Positions 36,126 to 45,038 are shown, counted from the stretch's first letter. The stretch: 64,000 bases of DNA from Verrucomicrobiota bacterium (GCA_023386835.1 JAEWIY010000018.1:1-64000); one strand, 5' to 3'. Program-made: numbers and translations. Notes: a model not told the origin generated them from the sequence alone.

Positions 36126-36731
36126 ATGCCCACGCTCGAACTCGTTTGCAAACGCCTTTTCGTCGATTCCGCGTGGTTCCTCAAAAGCATCATCGGCGCG
36201 CTCCTGCTGGTCGTGCCGATCGCCCATTTTTTCGCGTTCGGGTATCTGTACTTGTTGGTGGAGCGCGCGCGGCGGGGCGATAGCGTGAAACTGCCGGAGT
36301 GGGAGGACTGGTCGCGCCTGTTCATGGTCGGCATTCCGACGTTCGTCATCTTCCTTGTCCTGGGTGTCGCGCCGATCCTGGTGGCGTGGATTCTCACGTG
36401 GCCGCTGCGCCTGCTGGCGTACGGCGCTTTTGTTTACCTGCCGCTGGTGCCCGCCGTGATGATCGCCGGGCCTTTGACGGCCGCGGGCATCTACCAGTAC
36501 CAGAAACGGGAGGAGTATACGGACGCGTTTCGGCTGCCGGTGCTGAGCAAGATGCTCCGGTCGAGCCGGGGGCGGTTCATCCTGCCGACGCTCGCGCTGA
36601 TCGGCCTGTTGGCGGCCGGCTATCCGCTGATGACCTTCACCGTGTTTGTCGGTCTGGCGGCGAGCTGGACCTACTACGCGGCCTTTTTCCGATTTGTGGA
36701 AGAAACTCGCAAACCGCCGATTCGCGTTTAG
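36126..36731 (+). CDS. DUF4013-type membrane protein
   Basis: A 201-aa protein with about five hydrophobic stretches, two of them pairs. The KLPEWEDWSRLFMVGIPTFVI segment after the first hairpin is the usual mark of DUF4013 proteins, whose function is not known. A second half (TAAGIYQYQKREEYTDAFRLPVLSKMLRS) suggests an internal repeat of a cytosolic amphipathic helix. It leads a likely three-gene transcript with the zinc-ribbon gene (22 nt later) and the next membrane-anchored gene. Confidence 0.7.
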   Translation: MPTLELVCKRLFVDSAWFLKSIIGALLLVVPIAHFFAFGYLYLLVERARRGDSVKLPEWEDWSRLFMVGIPTFVIFLVLGVAPILVAWILTWPLRLLAYGAFVYLPLVPAVMIAGPLTAAGIYQYQKREEYTDAFRLPVLSKMLRSSRGRFILPTLALIGLLAAGYPLMTFTVFVGLAASWTYYAAFFRFVEETRKPPIRV

Positions 36732-36753
36732 GCGTCACGGTTTTTCTCAATCC

Positions 36754-37050
36754 ATGCCCACCTACGAGTATCTCTGCCAACAGTGCGGACACGAATTCGA
36801 GGCGTTCCAGTCGATGAAGGATGCGCCCCTGACGAACTGCCCCAGCTGCGGCAAGGAGACGGTGAAACGTAAGATCGGCGGCGGCGCGGGCCTGATCTTC
36901 AAGGGGTCCGGCTTCTACATCACCGATTACAAGAAGTCGGCTGGCGGTGGCTCCGGCGGTGAATCAAAAGGGGGTGAGTCCAGCGGCGGCAAATCGGAAG
37001 CGAAACCCGCGAAATCCGAGAGTAAGTCGTCGTCTCCCAGTTCCAGCTAA
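36754..37050 (+). CDS. FmdB-family zinc-ribbon protein
   Basis: A 98-aa protein starting MPTYEYLCQQCGHEFEAFQSM. Two CxxC pairs (CQQC and CPSC) form a zinc ribbon, and GLIFKGSGFYITDYKK is the standard end of the FmdB core. The remaining 35 residues are a low-complexity Gly/Ser/Lys tail. FmdB was named as a possible formamidase-operon regulator, but the family's role is unsettled. The frame is open upstream, yet the ATG at 36754 is the clear start. Confidence 0.9.
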   Translation: MPTYEYLCQQCGHEFEAFQSMKDAPLTNCPSCGKETVKRKIGGGAGLIFKGSGFYITDYKKSAGGGSGGESKGGESSGGKSEAKPAKSESKSSSPSSS

Positions 37051-37062
37051 CCACGCACCTCC

Positions 37063-37734
37063 ATGGCCACGATCAAAGAGAGATACGAGCGCGCACTTTA
37101 CGGAGCCAGCCTGTTTGAAGTCACGCTGGGAGCGCTGCTCAGCGTGGCGTTGGGGGCGGTTTTAGCTCTGGCCTTTTTGGTCTTCAAACCGGTGGAGACG
37201 GCCAAGGCGCCGCCCGAGCAGCCCGAAGTGGGGACGGTCTATTACGTCCAAGGTTCGGCCAACGGCACCCGTGGTCGCCAGTACCTCCGTAAGCGCCAGC
37301 TGCTGCTCGAGGGGGGCGCTTCGGAGGTGATCACGCTGTCGGAGGATGAACTCAATGCGTGGATCGCGTCGTCGCGCGCGAATCCGGATGCCCAGGGAGG
37401 GAGCGGCTTTTTGGTGCCGCAATCGGTGAACTTCCGCGTGCGTGAGAGCCAGCTGCAGATCGGATTGCCGTGCACGTTGAGCCTGCCGGGCCTGAACCGG
37501 ACAATCATCGTCCAGGCGAAAGGCGGGTTCGAGCAACGCAGCGGTAAGTTCGTTTACGCGCCCAGCGAGATGTACGTGGGTTCGTTGCCGGCGCACCGCG
37601 TGCCGGGCTTGGCGAGCTTCGTCACGAACCGCTTGATGGCCGCGCAGGAATTGCCGCCCGAAACCGTGGCTGCTTGGTCCCGGCTGGAGCGGGTCTCCGT
37701 GGAAGGCGAACACCTCGTATTGGCCGGGCGGTGA
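37063..37734 (+). CDS. Membrane-anchored protein of unknown function
   Basis: A 223-aa protein I do not recognise. A basic N terminus (MATIKERYERALYGAS) precedes one membrane segment at about residues 18-42, and the rest (about 45-223) is predicted outside the cytoplasm. It contains short beta-like stretches (TVYYVQGSANGTRGRQYLRKRQLLLEGG, SVNFRVRESQLQIGLPCTLSLPG). DELNAWIAS may form a helix. It follows the zinc-ribbon gene by 12 nt and converges with the AAA_26/DRTGG gene. A structural or accessory envelope part is possible but unproven. Confidence 0.6.
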   Translation: MATIKERYERALYGASLFEVTLGALLSVALGAVLALAFLVFKPVETAKAPPEQPEVGTVYYVQGSANGTRGRQYLRKRQLLLEGGASEVITLSEDELNAWIASSRANPDAQGGSGFLVPQSVNFRVRESQLQIGLPCTLSLPGLNRTIIVQAKGGFEQRSGKFVYAPSEMYVGSLPAHRVPGLASFVTNRLMAAQELPPETVAAWSRLERVSVEGEHLVLAGR

Positions 37735-37791
37735 CGCGGGCCTGCACGACGGTGCGCGGTTCGCGCCGGAGTGGAGTCGAAAGGTGCGGAA

Positions 37792-38979
37792 TCAGCGTGC
37801 TGACGGCCCGCCGCCCAGCGCGTTCAGCAGCTTGTCGAGATCGACGTGCTCGGTGATGAGCCGCTTGATCACCGGGATCTTGTCGGTGTCCTCCGGCTGC
37901 GTTTTCACCGTCATCTGATTGATCTTCGAGGTGATGGTGTAGCTCTCACCGGCCGCGGTGATGACCGGGATGTCCGTTTGCGTCAGCAGTTCGCGCAGCT
38001 TCGGATGCGGCTCGATGTCATTGGTCAGGATGATGCCGGCAACGGTGTTGGAAGGCTGCAGCTGTGCCGCGGAGATCGCCGCCAGGATGATGTCATCGCG
38101 GTCCCCGGGCGTGATGATCAACGTGCCCGCTTGCAGGTGTTCCACGATGCCCTTCGCCGTCATCGCGCCCACCACCACGCGTTCAACGCGCTGTTTGGCT
38201 CCGCCACGGCGGCCGTTGAGCCACCGTCCGGCGATGTGCTCGGCGATCTGCGACAGATTGGGGGCGGAGAGGACTTGCTGCACCGGCAGAACGCCGAGGA
38301 GCGGCACTCCAAGACGCGCGAGACCGCGGCCGGCGTAATCCTGGATCAAGTCGATCTTGTCGGGCTCGACCTTGTTCAGGATCACGCCGACGACCTGCAC
38401 GCCCTCCTGGTCGAAAAGCGCCTTGTTCAGGGCGATCTCGTCGATCGGACGACCGATGCCTCCGGGGGTCACGAGGATGACCTTGGCGCGAAGCAGCTTC
38501 GCCACGCGCGCATTCGACAATTCGAAGACGCTGCCGACACCGGCGTGGCCGGTGCCCTCGATCAGCGTGAAATCCTTTTCCCACGAGACCCGGTCAAACG
38601 CGCGGCAGATCGTGTCCTCCAACTCCGGCAGCATCTTGCCCGGCGACTTGAGATAACGGCGCGTGAAGGTGCCGTCGACCGCCACGGGGCTCATGCTCTG
38701 GATCGGCACGTGCACATTGTAGATCGTGTCGAGCAGCACCGAATCCTCATCGATCTTGTGGCCTCCGACCTCGATGAAGCGCTGGCCGATGGGCTTGATG
38801 AAACCCATTCGCGGGAAGATGGCCTGCAACGCGGCAAAGAGGCCGAGGCACGTGGTAGTCTTGCCGTCATTCATCCGGGTCGCCGCCACGAACAGCCGTT
38901 TCGTGACGTGATTCGTGGGCTTCGTGAGCAGCGGCAACGGCGGCAGTTCGAATGGGTTGGCGATCTGCGGAGTGGGCAC
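37792..38979 (-). CDS. AAA_26/DRTGG protein, like the N-terminal half of long Pta
   Basis: A 395-aa protein from a GTG start. Residues about 25-240 are a dethiobiotin/cobyrinate-synthase-like P-loop domain with RMNDGKTTTCLGLF as the nucleotide loop and ILVTPGGIGRPIDEI. Residues about 250-360 are a DRTGG-type domain (VGAMTAKGIVEHLQAGTLIITPGDRDDIILAAI). In E. coli both form the non-catalytic N-terminal half of phosphotransacetylase, where they affect regulation and assembly. Here the catalytic half is a separate gene immediately upstream on the same strand, 97 nt away, so this may be a regulatory partner of Pta. Confidence 0.85.
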   Translation of the reverse strand: MPTPQIANPFELPPLPLLTKPTNHVTKRLFVAATRMNDGKTTTCLGLFAALQAIFPRMGFIKPIGQRFIEVGGHKIDEDSVLLDTIYNVHVPIQSMSPVAVDGTFTRRYLKSPGKMLPELEDTICRAFDRVSWEKDFTLIEGTGHAGVGSVFELSNARVAKLLRAKVILVTPGGIGRPIDEIALNKALFDQEGVQVVGVILNKVEPDKIDLIQDYAGRGLARLGVPLLGVLPVQQVLSAPNLSQIAEHIAGRWLNGRRGGAKQRVERVVVGAMTAKGIVEHLQAGTLIITPGDRDDIILAAISAAQLQPSNTVAGIILTNDIEPHPKLRELLTQTDIPVITAAGESYTITSKINQMTVKTQPEDTDKIPVIKRLITEHVDLDKLLNALGGGPSAR

Positions 38980-39076
38980 GGGAAGGGAGAAGGAAAGAGG
39001 CGCGAAGAAGGATCAGCCGGTTCAGAACCGCAGGCGCGAGGAACTCAGCTGGCGTGGCGCATAGACGTCGGGTCAC

Positions 39077-40108
39077 TCAGGCGGTGCCATACAGCAACCG
39101 ACGGTCGATTGCCTGCGCGCCCACGACCGCGGCGGCGCCAAAAACATCGTGAGCACTGGCCCCACGACTGATCTCAGCCGCCGGTTTGGTCAGACCGGTG
39201 ATGATCTGGCCAAACGTATTCGCGCCGGCGAGGTATTGAACAAGTTTATACCCGATGTTGGCGCTGTTGAGGTCGGGAAACACCAGCACGTTGGCCCGGC
39301 CGGCGACGGGGCTGTCGACCTTCTTGGCTCGTGCGACGGTGAGGTCGAGGGCGGCGTCGACCTGCAATTCACCATCAATCTCCAACTCGAGCCCCTGGGA
39401 TTGTGCGCGCTGGCGGGCCAGCTCGGTGGCGTGGCGCACCTTCAGCAGAGCAGGGTGGTTCGAGGTGCCGCGCGACGCGTAACTGAGCATCGCGACACGC
39501 GGCCGCTCATTGGTCAGATGCTGCGCGATTAACGCGGTGGAAAGCGCGATGTCCGCCAACTGCTCGGCGGTGGGCTCCGGAATCACGCCGCAATCCGTGA
39601 GGAAGAGCGAACCGTCGCTGCCGACTTTCTGCTCATCAAAATCCAGGATCATCAACGACGACGCGGTGCGCACGTGCTCGAGGCGCGGGATGATTTGGAA
39701 CAGGGGGCGCAGGGCGCTCGAGGCCGATTGACTGGCGCCGCCGACGAGCGCGTCGACTTGCCCGGCGGCCAGCATCATCGTGGCAAACGTGCTGTTGTCG
39801 CGCATGGCCTGACGCGCCTGATCCGGCGTGAGGCCGCGGGACCGGCGCTGCTCCGCGAGTTGTGCAACAAAGAGCTCAAAGTCCTCGCTCCGGGAGGGCT
39901 CAATCAGGCGCATCCCTTCCAGGTTGATGTCGAGACGGGCCGCCTGGGCCTTGATCTCCGTGCGATCTCCCAACAGCACCGGTACGCCCATCCGCCGGGT
40001 GACCCATTGTCGCGCCGCTTGCAAAATACGGGCGTCGGTGCCCTCCGCAAAGGCGACGCGTTTCGGATGACGTTGAAGTTTGGCCGTGAGCTTCGGAATC
40101 AGCGGCAT
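39077..40108 (-). CDS. pta: Phosphate acetyltransferase, catalytic part only
   Basis: Interconverts acetyl-CoA and acetyl phosphate. The 343-aa protein is the short type, equal to the C-terminal half of E. coli Pta: RVAFAEGTDARILQAARQWV at the start, TFATMMLAAGQVDALVGGASQSAS, LFLTDCGVIPEPTAEQLADIAL, VAMLSYASRGTSNHP, and the closing NVLVFPDLNSANIGYKLVQYLAGANTFGQIITGLTKPAAEISRGAS. The AAA_26/DRTGG gene follows on the same strand. No ackA is seen here. Divergent from murJ, with 97 nt between starts. Confidence 0.95.
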   Translation of the reverse strand: MPLIPKLTAKLQRHPKRVAFAEGTDARILQAARQWVTRRMGVPVLLGDRTEIKAQAARLDINLEGMRLIEPSRSEDFELFVAQLAEQRRSRGLTPDQARQAMRDNSTFATMMLAAGQVDALVGGASQSASSALRPLFQIIPRLEHVRTASSLMILDFDEQKVGSDGSLFLTDCGVIPEPTAEQLADIALSTALIAQHLTNERPRVAMLSYASRGTSNHPALLKVRHATELARQRAQSQGLELEIDGELQVDAALDLTVARAKKVDSPVAGRANVLVFPDLNSANIGYKLVQYLAGANTFGQIITGLTKPAAEISRGASAHDVFGAAAVVGAQAIDRRLLYGTA

Positions 40109-40205
40109 AGTTCGGGTGCACGCTGCGTTTGCACGGCAGCAGCGTCAATGCCGGCCACCGGTAATGACTTGTAAGCGAGGGTGGCCGACCCGAAAAACAA
40201 CGCGC

Positions 40206-41756
40206 GTGTCCAAGAAGCTCCGGAACATCGGCATGGTGGCGGGCCTGACCGTGGTGTCGCGTGTCCTTGGGCTGATCCGCGACCAGTTGAGCGCGGCCGT
40301 GTTTGGCACCACCGCGCTGGCCTCGGCATTCGTGACAGCCTTCCGTGTCCCCAATTTGTTCCGACGGCTGCTTGGCGAGGGTTCGTTGACGGCGGCGCTC
40401 GTGCCGACGCTGCAGGATTCGCTGCAGAAGGCGGGGCGACCGGCGGCGTTCGAATTGATGAGCCAGGTGGCGAGCTGGCTTTGTGTGGTCTGTGGAACGA
40501 TCGTGGGTGTGGCGATGCTGCTCGCGAGCCAGGCGCGGTGGTGGCCGGGGTTGGAGGAGCGCTGGTATGTCAGCGCCGATCTCGCGGTCTGGCTCTTCCC
40601 TTACCTCTTGTTCGTCTGTCTGGCGGCGGTGTTCAGCGCGATGCTCAACGTGCTGCAGCGCTTCACCGAACCGGCCCTGTCGCCAATCTGGCTCAACGTC
40701 AGCATGATTGCCGCGCTCGGGCTCGCCGGTCTCCAGTTGGCGGAGACAGCGGAAGGTCGAATGCGCTGGCTCTGTGCGGGTGTGCTGGTCGGCGGATTTT
40801 TGCAGATGGCGGTGCCCGCCGGTGTGTTGCTGCGACTGGGCTGGCGGCCGCGCTTCGATCTGACGCGATCGAGTGGGGTGCGGGAAATCGCGCGCCTGAT
40901 GGCGCCGGGGCTGTGGGGCACGGCGATTTACCAGATCAACCTCTTCGTCGCGCAGATGCTCGCAATGGCGCTGAATGACTCGGCGGCTGCGGCCCTCTTC
41001 TACGCCAATCGGCTGATGGAGCTGCCGATTGGAGTGTTCGCGATCGCCGTGTCGACCGTCATCTATCCGTTGATCGCGCAACATGCCGCCGCGCGAAACT
41101 TCGTCAGCATGCGGGACGACTATCGCCTCGGCATCCGGCTCATCCTGGCGATCAACGTGCCGGCGGCGGCGGGGCTGGCGCTGTTGAGTGAACCGATCGT
41201 GCGGATCCTGTTTCAGCGCGGGCAATTCGACGCGGGTGATACGCAGATGATGGTGCCGCTGCTGGCGGCGTTTGCGCTCGGCATGCCGTTCTTTTCGATC
41301 GTCAGCCTGATGACGCGCGCCTTCTACGCGGTCAAAGACACGCGCACGCCGGTGAAGGTCGCGACCGTCAGCTTCGTGCTGAACGTGGTTTTCAGCGTGG
41401 TCCTGATGCGGCGCCTGGGCGCGGCGGGTCTGGCGCTCGCCAGCACGCTGGCCGTGCTCGTCCAGACGGCCTTGTTGCAGCTGCAGCTGACGAAGAAACT
41501 TCCGCTCCTGCAGTTCCTGCCCCTGTGGCGGGACGTGGTGAAGATTCTGATTGGTACCGCCGTGCTGTCCGGCGTTGTGCTCGTGGGCTGGCAGGTGCTC
41601 CGGGTGTATGGGCGAACCGGTGACTGGATGGCGTTGGGCGGCCTGATTCCGTTTGCCGCGGCGGTTTACGGGGCGGTGTTGTGGATTCTGCGCATCGAAG
41701 GCCGCGAACAGATGAGCCTGCTGCTGCGCAACCGGTTCGGAGGAAAAAAAGGCTGA
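40206..41756 (+). CDS. murJ: Lipid II flippase MurJ
   Basis: Polytopic MOP-superfamily protein that flips lipid II across the membrane. The start is taken as GTG 40206, which gives 516 aa beginning VSKKLRNIGMVAGLTVVSRVLGLIRDQL; the frame upstream reaches into the pta leader. About 14 membrane segments are visible. Typical stretches are FVTAFRVPNLFRRLLGEGSLTAALVPTL, INLFVAQMLAMALNDSAAAALFYANRLMELPIGVFAIAVSTVIYPLIA, and MTRAFYAVKDTRTPVKVA. It completes the lipid II path of the dcw genes, although it is encoded 20 kb away. Confidence 0.95.
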   Translation: MSKKLRNIGMVAGLTVVSRVLGLIRDQLSAAVFGTTALASAFVTAFRVPNLFRRLLGEGSLTAALVPTLQDSLQKAGRPAAFELMSQVASWLCVVCGTIVGVAMLLASQARWWPGLEERWYVSADLAVWLFPYLLFVCLAAVFSAMLNVLQRFTEPALSPIWLNVSMIAALGLAGLQLAETAEGRMRWLCAGVLVGGFLQMAVPAGVLLRLGWRPRFDLTRSSGVREIARLMAPGLWGTAIYQINLFVAQMLAMALNDSAAAALFYANRLMELPIGVFAIAVSTVIYPLIAQHAAARNFVSMRDDYRLGIRLILAINVPAAAGLALLSEPIVRILFQRGQFDAGDTQMMVPLLAAFALGMPFFSIVSLMTRAFYAVKDTRTPVKVATVSFVLNVVFSVVLMRRLGAAGLALASTLAVLVQTALLQLQLTKKLPLLQFLPLWRDVVKILIGTAVLSGVVLVGWQVLRVYGRTGDWMALGGLIPFAAAVYGAVLWILRIEGREQMSLLLRNRFGGKKG

Positions 41757-41786
41757 CTGGCTGCCAAGGCCGTCGCTGCTGTCGTG

Positions 41787-42764
41787 ATGAAGTTCAAGCT
41801 GGATTGGTTCATGTGGGGCATGGCGGGCGCGGTCGCGCTGGCGTGGTTGTATCCAGACGCTGGAGCGAGCGGCGGTTGGATGCATCCCGAGGTGCTGAAC
41901 AAACTGGGCATCGCGGTGATCTTCTTCCTGCACGGCGCCTCGTTGCCGCTGGCAGCGTTGCGCGCCGGAACCCTGCAGTGGCGGGTGCACCTGGTGATCC
42001 AGCTGTGCACGTTCCTGCTGTTTCCGCTGGTCGGATTGGTGATCTGGGCGGCGACGTCACCCTGGCTCAGCGCCGACCTGCGGCTGGGTTACTTTTACCT
42101 CTGTGTCCTGCCATCCACCGTGTCATCATCTGTCGCGCTGACGGCGGCGGCGCGCGGCAACGTGCCGGTGGCGGTGTTCAACGCCACGCTGTCGAGCCTG
42201 CTCGGCATCTTTCTCACGCCACTCTGGCTCGGGCTGGTGCTGAAGGCCGGCAGCCACGCGCTTCCTCTGGCCGATGTGGTCTGGGACCTGGTGAAATGGC
42301 TGCTCGCTCCGTTTGTGCTGGGGCAGGTCGCCCGGCCGCTGATCGGCGCCTTGGTCGGGAAACACAAAGCGCGTATCGGAAAAGTGGATCGCGCGACGAT
42401 CCTGGTGCTGGTTTACACCTCGTTCGCCGACTCGTTCCAGAATGGCGTCTGGAGCAGCCACGGGTGGGGAACGGTGGCGCTGACCGTGGCGGGGGCCGGA
42501 GCAATTTTCTTCGCTGTGCTCGCCACCGTGCGGGCGATCTGCCGCGGGTTGCACTTTCCGATGGAGGATTCGATCGCGGCGATGTTCTGCGGATCCAAGA
42601 AGACCCTGGCTTCCGGCGTGCCGATGGCGCAGATCATCTTTGCAGGCCACCCCGGCGTCGGCCTGATCCTGCTGCCGATCATGATTTACCATCCGCTGCA
42701 GCTCATCCTGTGCGGCTGGCTGGCCGGGCGCTGGTCAGCCCGACCGGTCGGTGAGCGGACTTAA
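41787..42764 (+). CDS. Bile-acid:Na+ symporter-superfamily transporter (YfeH-like)
   Basis: A 325-aa membrane protein with about nine or ten segments. A GTG three bases upstream at 41784 could also be the start. VLPSTVSSSVALTAAARGNVPVAVFNATLSSLLGIFLTPL and MFCGSKKTLASGVPMAQIIFAG are characteristic of the YfeH group in the bile acid:sodium symporter superfamily. The substrate is unknown; related members move organic anions with sodium. It follows murJ by about 30 nt. The 142 nt after it carry the tetR leader. Confidence 0.88.
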   Translation: MKFKLDWFMWGMAGAVALAWLYPDAGASGGWMHPEVLNKLGIAVIFFLHGASLPLAALRAGTLQWRVHLVIQLCTFLLFPLVGLVIWAATSPWLSADLRLGYFYLCVLPSTVSSSVALTAAARGNVPVAVFNATLSSLLGIFLTPLWLGLVLKAGSHALPLADVVWDLVKWLLAPFVLGQVARPLIGALVGKHKARIGKVDRATILVLVYTSFADSFQNGVWSSHGWGTVALTVAGAGAIFFAVLATVRAICRGLHFPMEDSIAAMFCGSKKTLASGVPMAQIIFAGHPGVGLILLPIMIYHPLQLILCGWLAGRWSARPVGERT

Positions 42765-42872
42765 AGCGCTCTCGTGCCAAGTGGACTGGAGCGCTCGTTG
42801 GTCGGCGTCGGTAAAGGGAATCCGACGCCGGCCGATCCCAGTAGAGCAGGGAATGAAAACGCCCCTACGCTT

Positions 42873-42894
42873 GATTTGACTGTCCGGTAAACTA
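42873..42894. promoter_or_regulatory. Operator-like half-sites upstream of the tetR-family gene
   Basis: GATTTGAC and GTAAACTA, separated by six bases, form an imperfect palindrome (5 of 8) that ends 12 nt before the repressor ATG. The right half with its flank (CCGGTAAACTATC) nearly repeats the flank of the trx site at 43577-43589 (CCAGTCAACTATC). A TetR-family repressor commonly controls its own gene from such a site, so autoregulation is inferred. Confidence 0.45.
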
Positions 42895-42906
42895 TCCTGC
42901 CTAAAC

Positions 42907-43518
42907 ATGGGACGCACCAGCAACGCCAACGAACGGCTGATGGACGCCGCACTCGCCCTGATGTGGGAGGAGAGCTACGGCGCCGTCTCCATCGATGACA
43001 TTTGCCGGCGCGCCAACGTGAAAAAGGGCAGTTTTTATTACTTCTTCGCTTCGAAGTCCGAGCTGGCAGTGGAGGCGCTGGAGCGGTACTGGCAGCAACT
43101 TAAGCCGGTGATGGACAGGATCTTCTCTCCGTCCGCGGCGCCGCTCGACCGGATCCGGGCGAAATGTGAGCACACTTACCAAACGCAGCGGGAAGTGCAG
43201 CAGCAGACGGGTCAGGTTCTGGGTTGTCGGCTGTGCTGTCTGGGTTCGGAAATCTGCACGCAGGATCCGTCGATTCGGGGGAAGGTCGTGGAGATCCTCG
43301 AGCGGGAGAGGCGATATTGGGAAAGCGCAATTCGGGACGGGCAGGCAGACGGTGTCATCCCCCCGGGGGACACCTCGGGCCGGGCTCGCTGCGCTTTGGC
43401 TTACTTTTCGGGTTTAGTCGCTCAAGCGCGACTCACCAACGACATCGACCTGCTGCGCGAACTGCCGCAGCGGGTGATCGAGCACGTTCAGGGGGCGGCC
43501 CGGGCGTCCGCAGCTTAA
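42907..43518 (+). CDS. TetR-family regulator, NemR-like, cysteine-rich
   Basis: A 203-aa repressor-type protein. The N-terminal helix-turn-helix reads YGAVSIDDICRRANVKKGSFYYFFASKSEL. The ligand domain holds a Cys cluster (Cys107, 110, 111 and 117 in GCRLCCLGSEIC). In E. coli NemR, Cys106 senses electrophiles and hypochlorous acid; Cys107 here sits at the matching place as far as I can align by eye. The two genes downstream encode thioredoxin and an old yellow enzyme, NemA-like, so a role as an electrophile or redox sensor fits well. Confidence 0.85.
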   Translation: MGRTSNANERLMDAALALMWEESYGAVSIDDICRRANVKKGSFYYFFASKSELAVEALERYWQQLKPVMDRIFSPSAAPLDRIRAKCEHTYQTQREVQQQTGQVLGCRLCCLGSEICTQDPSIRGKVVEILERERRYWESAIRDGQADGVIPPGDTSGRARCALAYFSGLVAQARLTNDIDLLRELPQRVIEHVQGAARASAA

Positions 43519-43566
43519 CGAAGGTTTTCGCAGAAAAATAAAGGGCGTTGCTTGCGCTCGGGCCGT

Positions 43567-43587
43567 TAGTAGACAACCAGTCAACTA
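43567..43587. promoter_or_regulatory. Palindromic operator-like site at the trx start
   Basis: TAGTAGAC-N5-GTCAACTA is a 21-bp palindrome with 7 of 8 matches between halves. It ends 2 nt before the trx ATG, so a bound repressor would block both transcription and any leader. No Shine-Dalgarno fits into the remaining space. It shares its right half and flank with the site before the tetR-family gene, which makes that regulator the obvious candidate binder. Confidence 0.55.
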
Positions 43588-43589
43588 TC

Positions 43590-43937
43590 ATGTCGAACTC
43601 CGCTGCCATTGTCTCCGTCACGACCGAGTCATTTGCGGACCAAGTGCTCGCCGCCTCGCGCGAGCGTCTGGTCCTGGTTGATTTCTGGGCCGCCTGGTGC
43701 GGCCCGTGCAAAGCGCTCGCTCCAATCCTCGAGAAGGTCGCCGAAGTGGAAGGAGATCGACTGGTGATCGCCAAGGTCGACGTCGACGCCGAGCCGGAGC
43801 TGGCGAGCCGCTACGGCATCCGGGCGCTTCCGACCTTGGCGCTCTTCCGTGATGGCAGCGTGGTTGACCAGATCGTCGGCTTGCAATCCGCGGAGGCAAT
43901 CCGCTCTCACCTTCGGACCGTTCCGTTTGCGGCCTGA
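43590..43937 (+). CDS. Thioredoxin
   Basis: A 115-aa thioredoxin with the redox motif WAAWCGPC (Cys37, Cys40), the conserved cis-Pro in GIRALPTLALF, and FRDG before the last strand and helix. The open frame begins at 43548, but ATG 43590 gives the standard length. It sits between the NemR-like gene and the old yellow enzyme gene (15 nt downstream), which suggests a dedicated thiol reductant of an electrophile-response unit rather than the main cell thioredoxin; that is inference. Confidence 0.95.
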   Translation: MSNSAAIVSVTTESFADQVLAASRERLVLVDFWAAWCGPCKALAPILEKVAEVEGDRLVIAKVDVDAEPELASRYGIRALPTLALFRDGSVVDQIVGLQSAEAIRSHLRTVPFAA

Positions 43938-43952
43938 GCGCACCTTGTCCTC

Positions 43953-45020
43953 ATGAAGACTGAACTCCTGCTTTCGACCCCCGTCCGCCTCGGCGAAGTC
44001 GTCGCTCCCAATCGCGTCATCATGGCCCCGCTCACGCGCACTCGCGCCGGAGCGGGTCGCGTCCCGACGGACCTGATGGTGGAGTATTACGTGCAACGAG
44101 CCTCGGCCGGGCTCATCCTCACCGAGGCGACGGTCGTGACACCACAGGGTATCGGATACCCGAATACGCCGGGTATATGGACGCCCGAACAGGTGGCCGG
44201 CTGGCGCCGGGTCACGGACGCCGTGCATGCGGCTGGCGGGAGGCTGTTCCTTCAACTCTGGCACGTGGGCCGGGTGTCGCATCCGGACCTGCTCGGCGGC
44301 GCGACTCCGGTGGCTCCGTCCGCAATTGCGCCAGAGGGGCACGTGAGTCTGCTGCGGCCGAAGCGGCCGTATGTGGTGCCGCGTCCGTTGGAGCGTGAAG
44401 AGATCCCTGGGATCGTCGCGGCATTTCGTTTGGGTGCCGAGTCTGCGCAGCGCGCCGGTTTTGATGGTGTCGAAATCCACGGCGCGAACGGCTACCTGAT
44501 CGATCAATTCCTGCAGGATGGCACGAACCACCGTACGGACGAGTACGGTGGTTCGGTGGAGAACCGGGCCCGACTCGCTTTGGAGGTGGCGGATGCGGCG
44601 GTTTCGGTCTGGGGTGCGGGGCGGGTGGGCTTCCACATCGCGCCGCGCGGTGATTCGCACAGCATGGCCGATTCGAATCCGGCGGCGACCTTTGGTTATC
44701 TCGCCCGCGAACTGGGCCGTCGCGAACTCGCGTTTCTCTTCGTGCGCGAAAGCCAGGAGGAGCCGCGTCTGCTGCCGCAACTCAAGCAGGCCTTCGGTGG
44801 GCCCGTGATCGCGAACCAGGGGCTGACTCGTACGGTTGCCGAAGCGCTGCTCCGGCGCGGCGAAGCGGATGCCGCATCCTGGGGGCAGTTGTTCATCGCG
44901 AACCCTGACCTGCCGCACCGGCTCTTCCACGGGCTGCCTCTAAACGAACCGAACCCGGCCACGTACTACGGCAACGGGTCGCAAGGCTATACCGATTATC
45001 CGACATTGCACGCGGCTTAG
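43953..45020 (+). CDS. Old yellow enzyme family ene-reductase (NemA-like)
   Basis: A 355-aa FMN-dependent oxidoreductase. Family marks are RVIMAPLTRTRAGAGRVPTDLMVEYYVQRASAGLILTEAT, LFLQLWHVGRVSHP, GFDGVEIHGANGYLIDQFLQDGTNHRTDEYGGSVENR, and ANPDLPHRLFHGLPLNEPNPATYYGNGSQGYTDYP. OYE enzymes reduce activated alkenes such as N-ethylmaleimide and nitro-esters with NADPH. Placed behind the NemR-like gene and trx and followed by a terminator, it is the effector gene of that unit. Confidence 0.95.
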   Translation: MKTELLLSTPVRLGEVVAPNRVIMAPLTRTRAGAGRVPTDLMVEYYVQRASAGLILTEATVVTPQGIGYPNTPGIWTPEQVAGWRRVTDAVHAAGGRLFLQLWHVGRVSHPDLLGGATPVAPSAIAPEGHVSLLRPKRPYVVPRPLEREEIPGIVAAFRLGAESAQRAGFDGVEIHGANGYLIDQFLQDGTNHRTDEYGGSVENRARLALEVADAAVSVWGAGRVGFHIAPRGDSHSMADSNPAATFGYLARELGRRELAFLFVRESQEEPRLLPQLKQAFGGPVIANQGLTRTVAEALLRRGEADAASWGQLFIANPDLPHRLFHGLPLNEPNPATYYGNGSQGYTDYPTLHAA

Positions 45021-45038
45021 TTCGCGTGCCGTCCCAAC

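Noticed and set aside
39900..41990. 696-codon open frame on the minus strand opposite murJ
   Set aside because: Antisense shadow: very rich in His, Gln and Arg, no hydrophobic core, while murJ on the other strand has clear family motifs.
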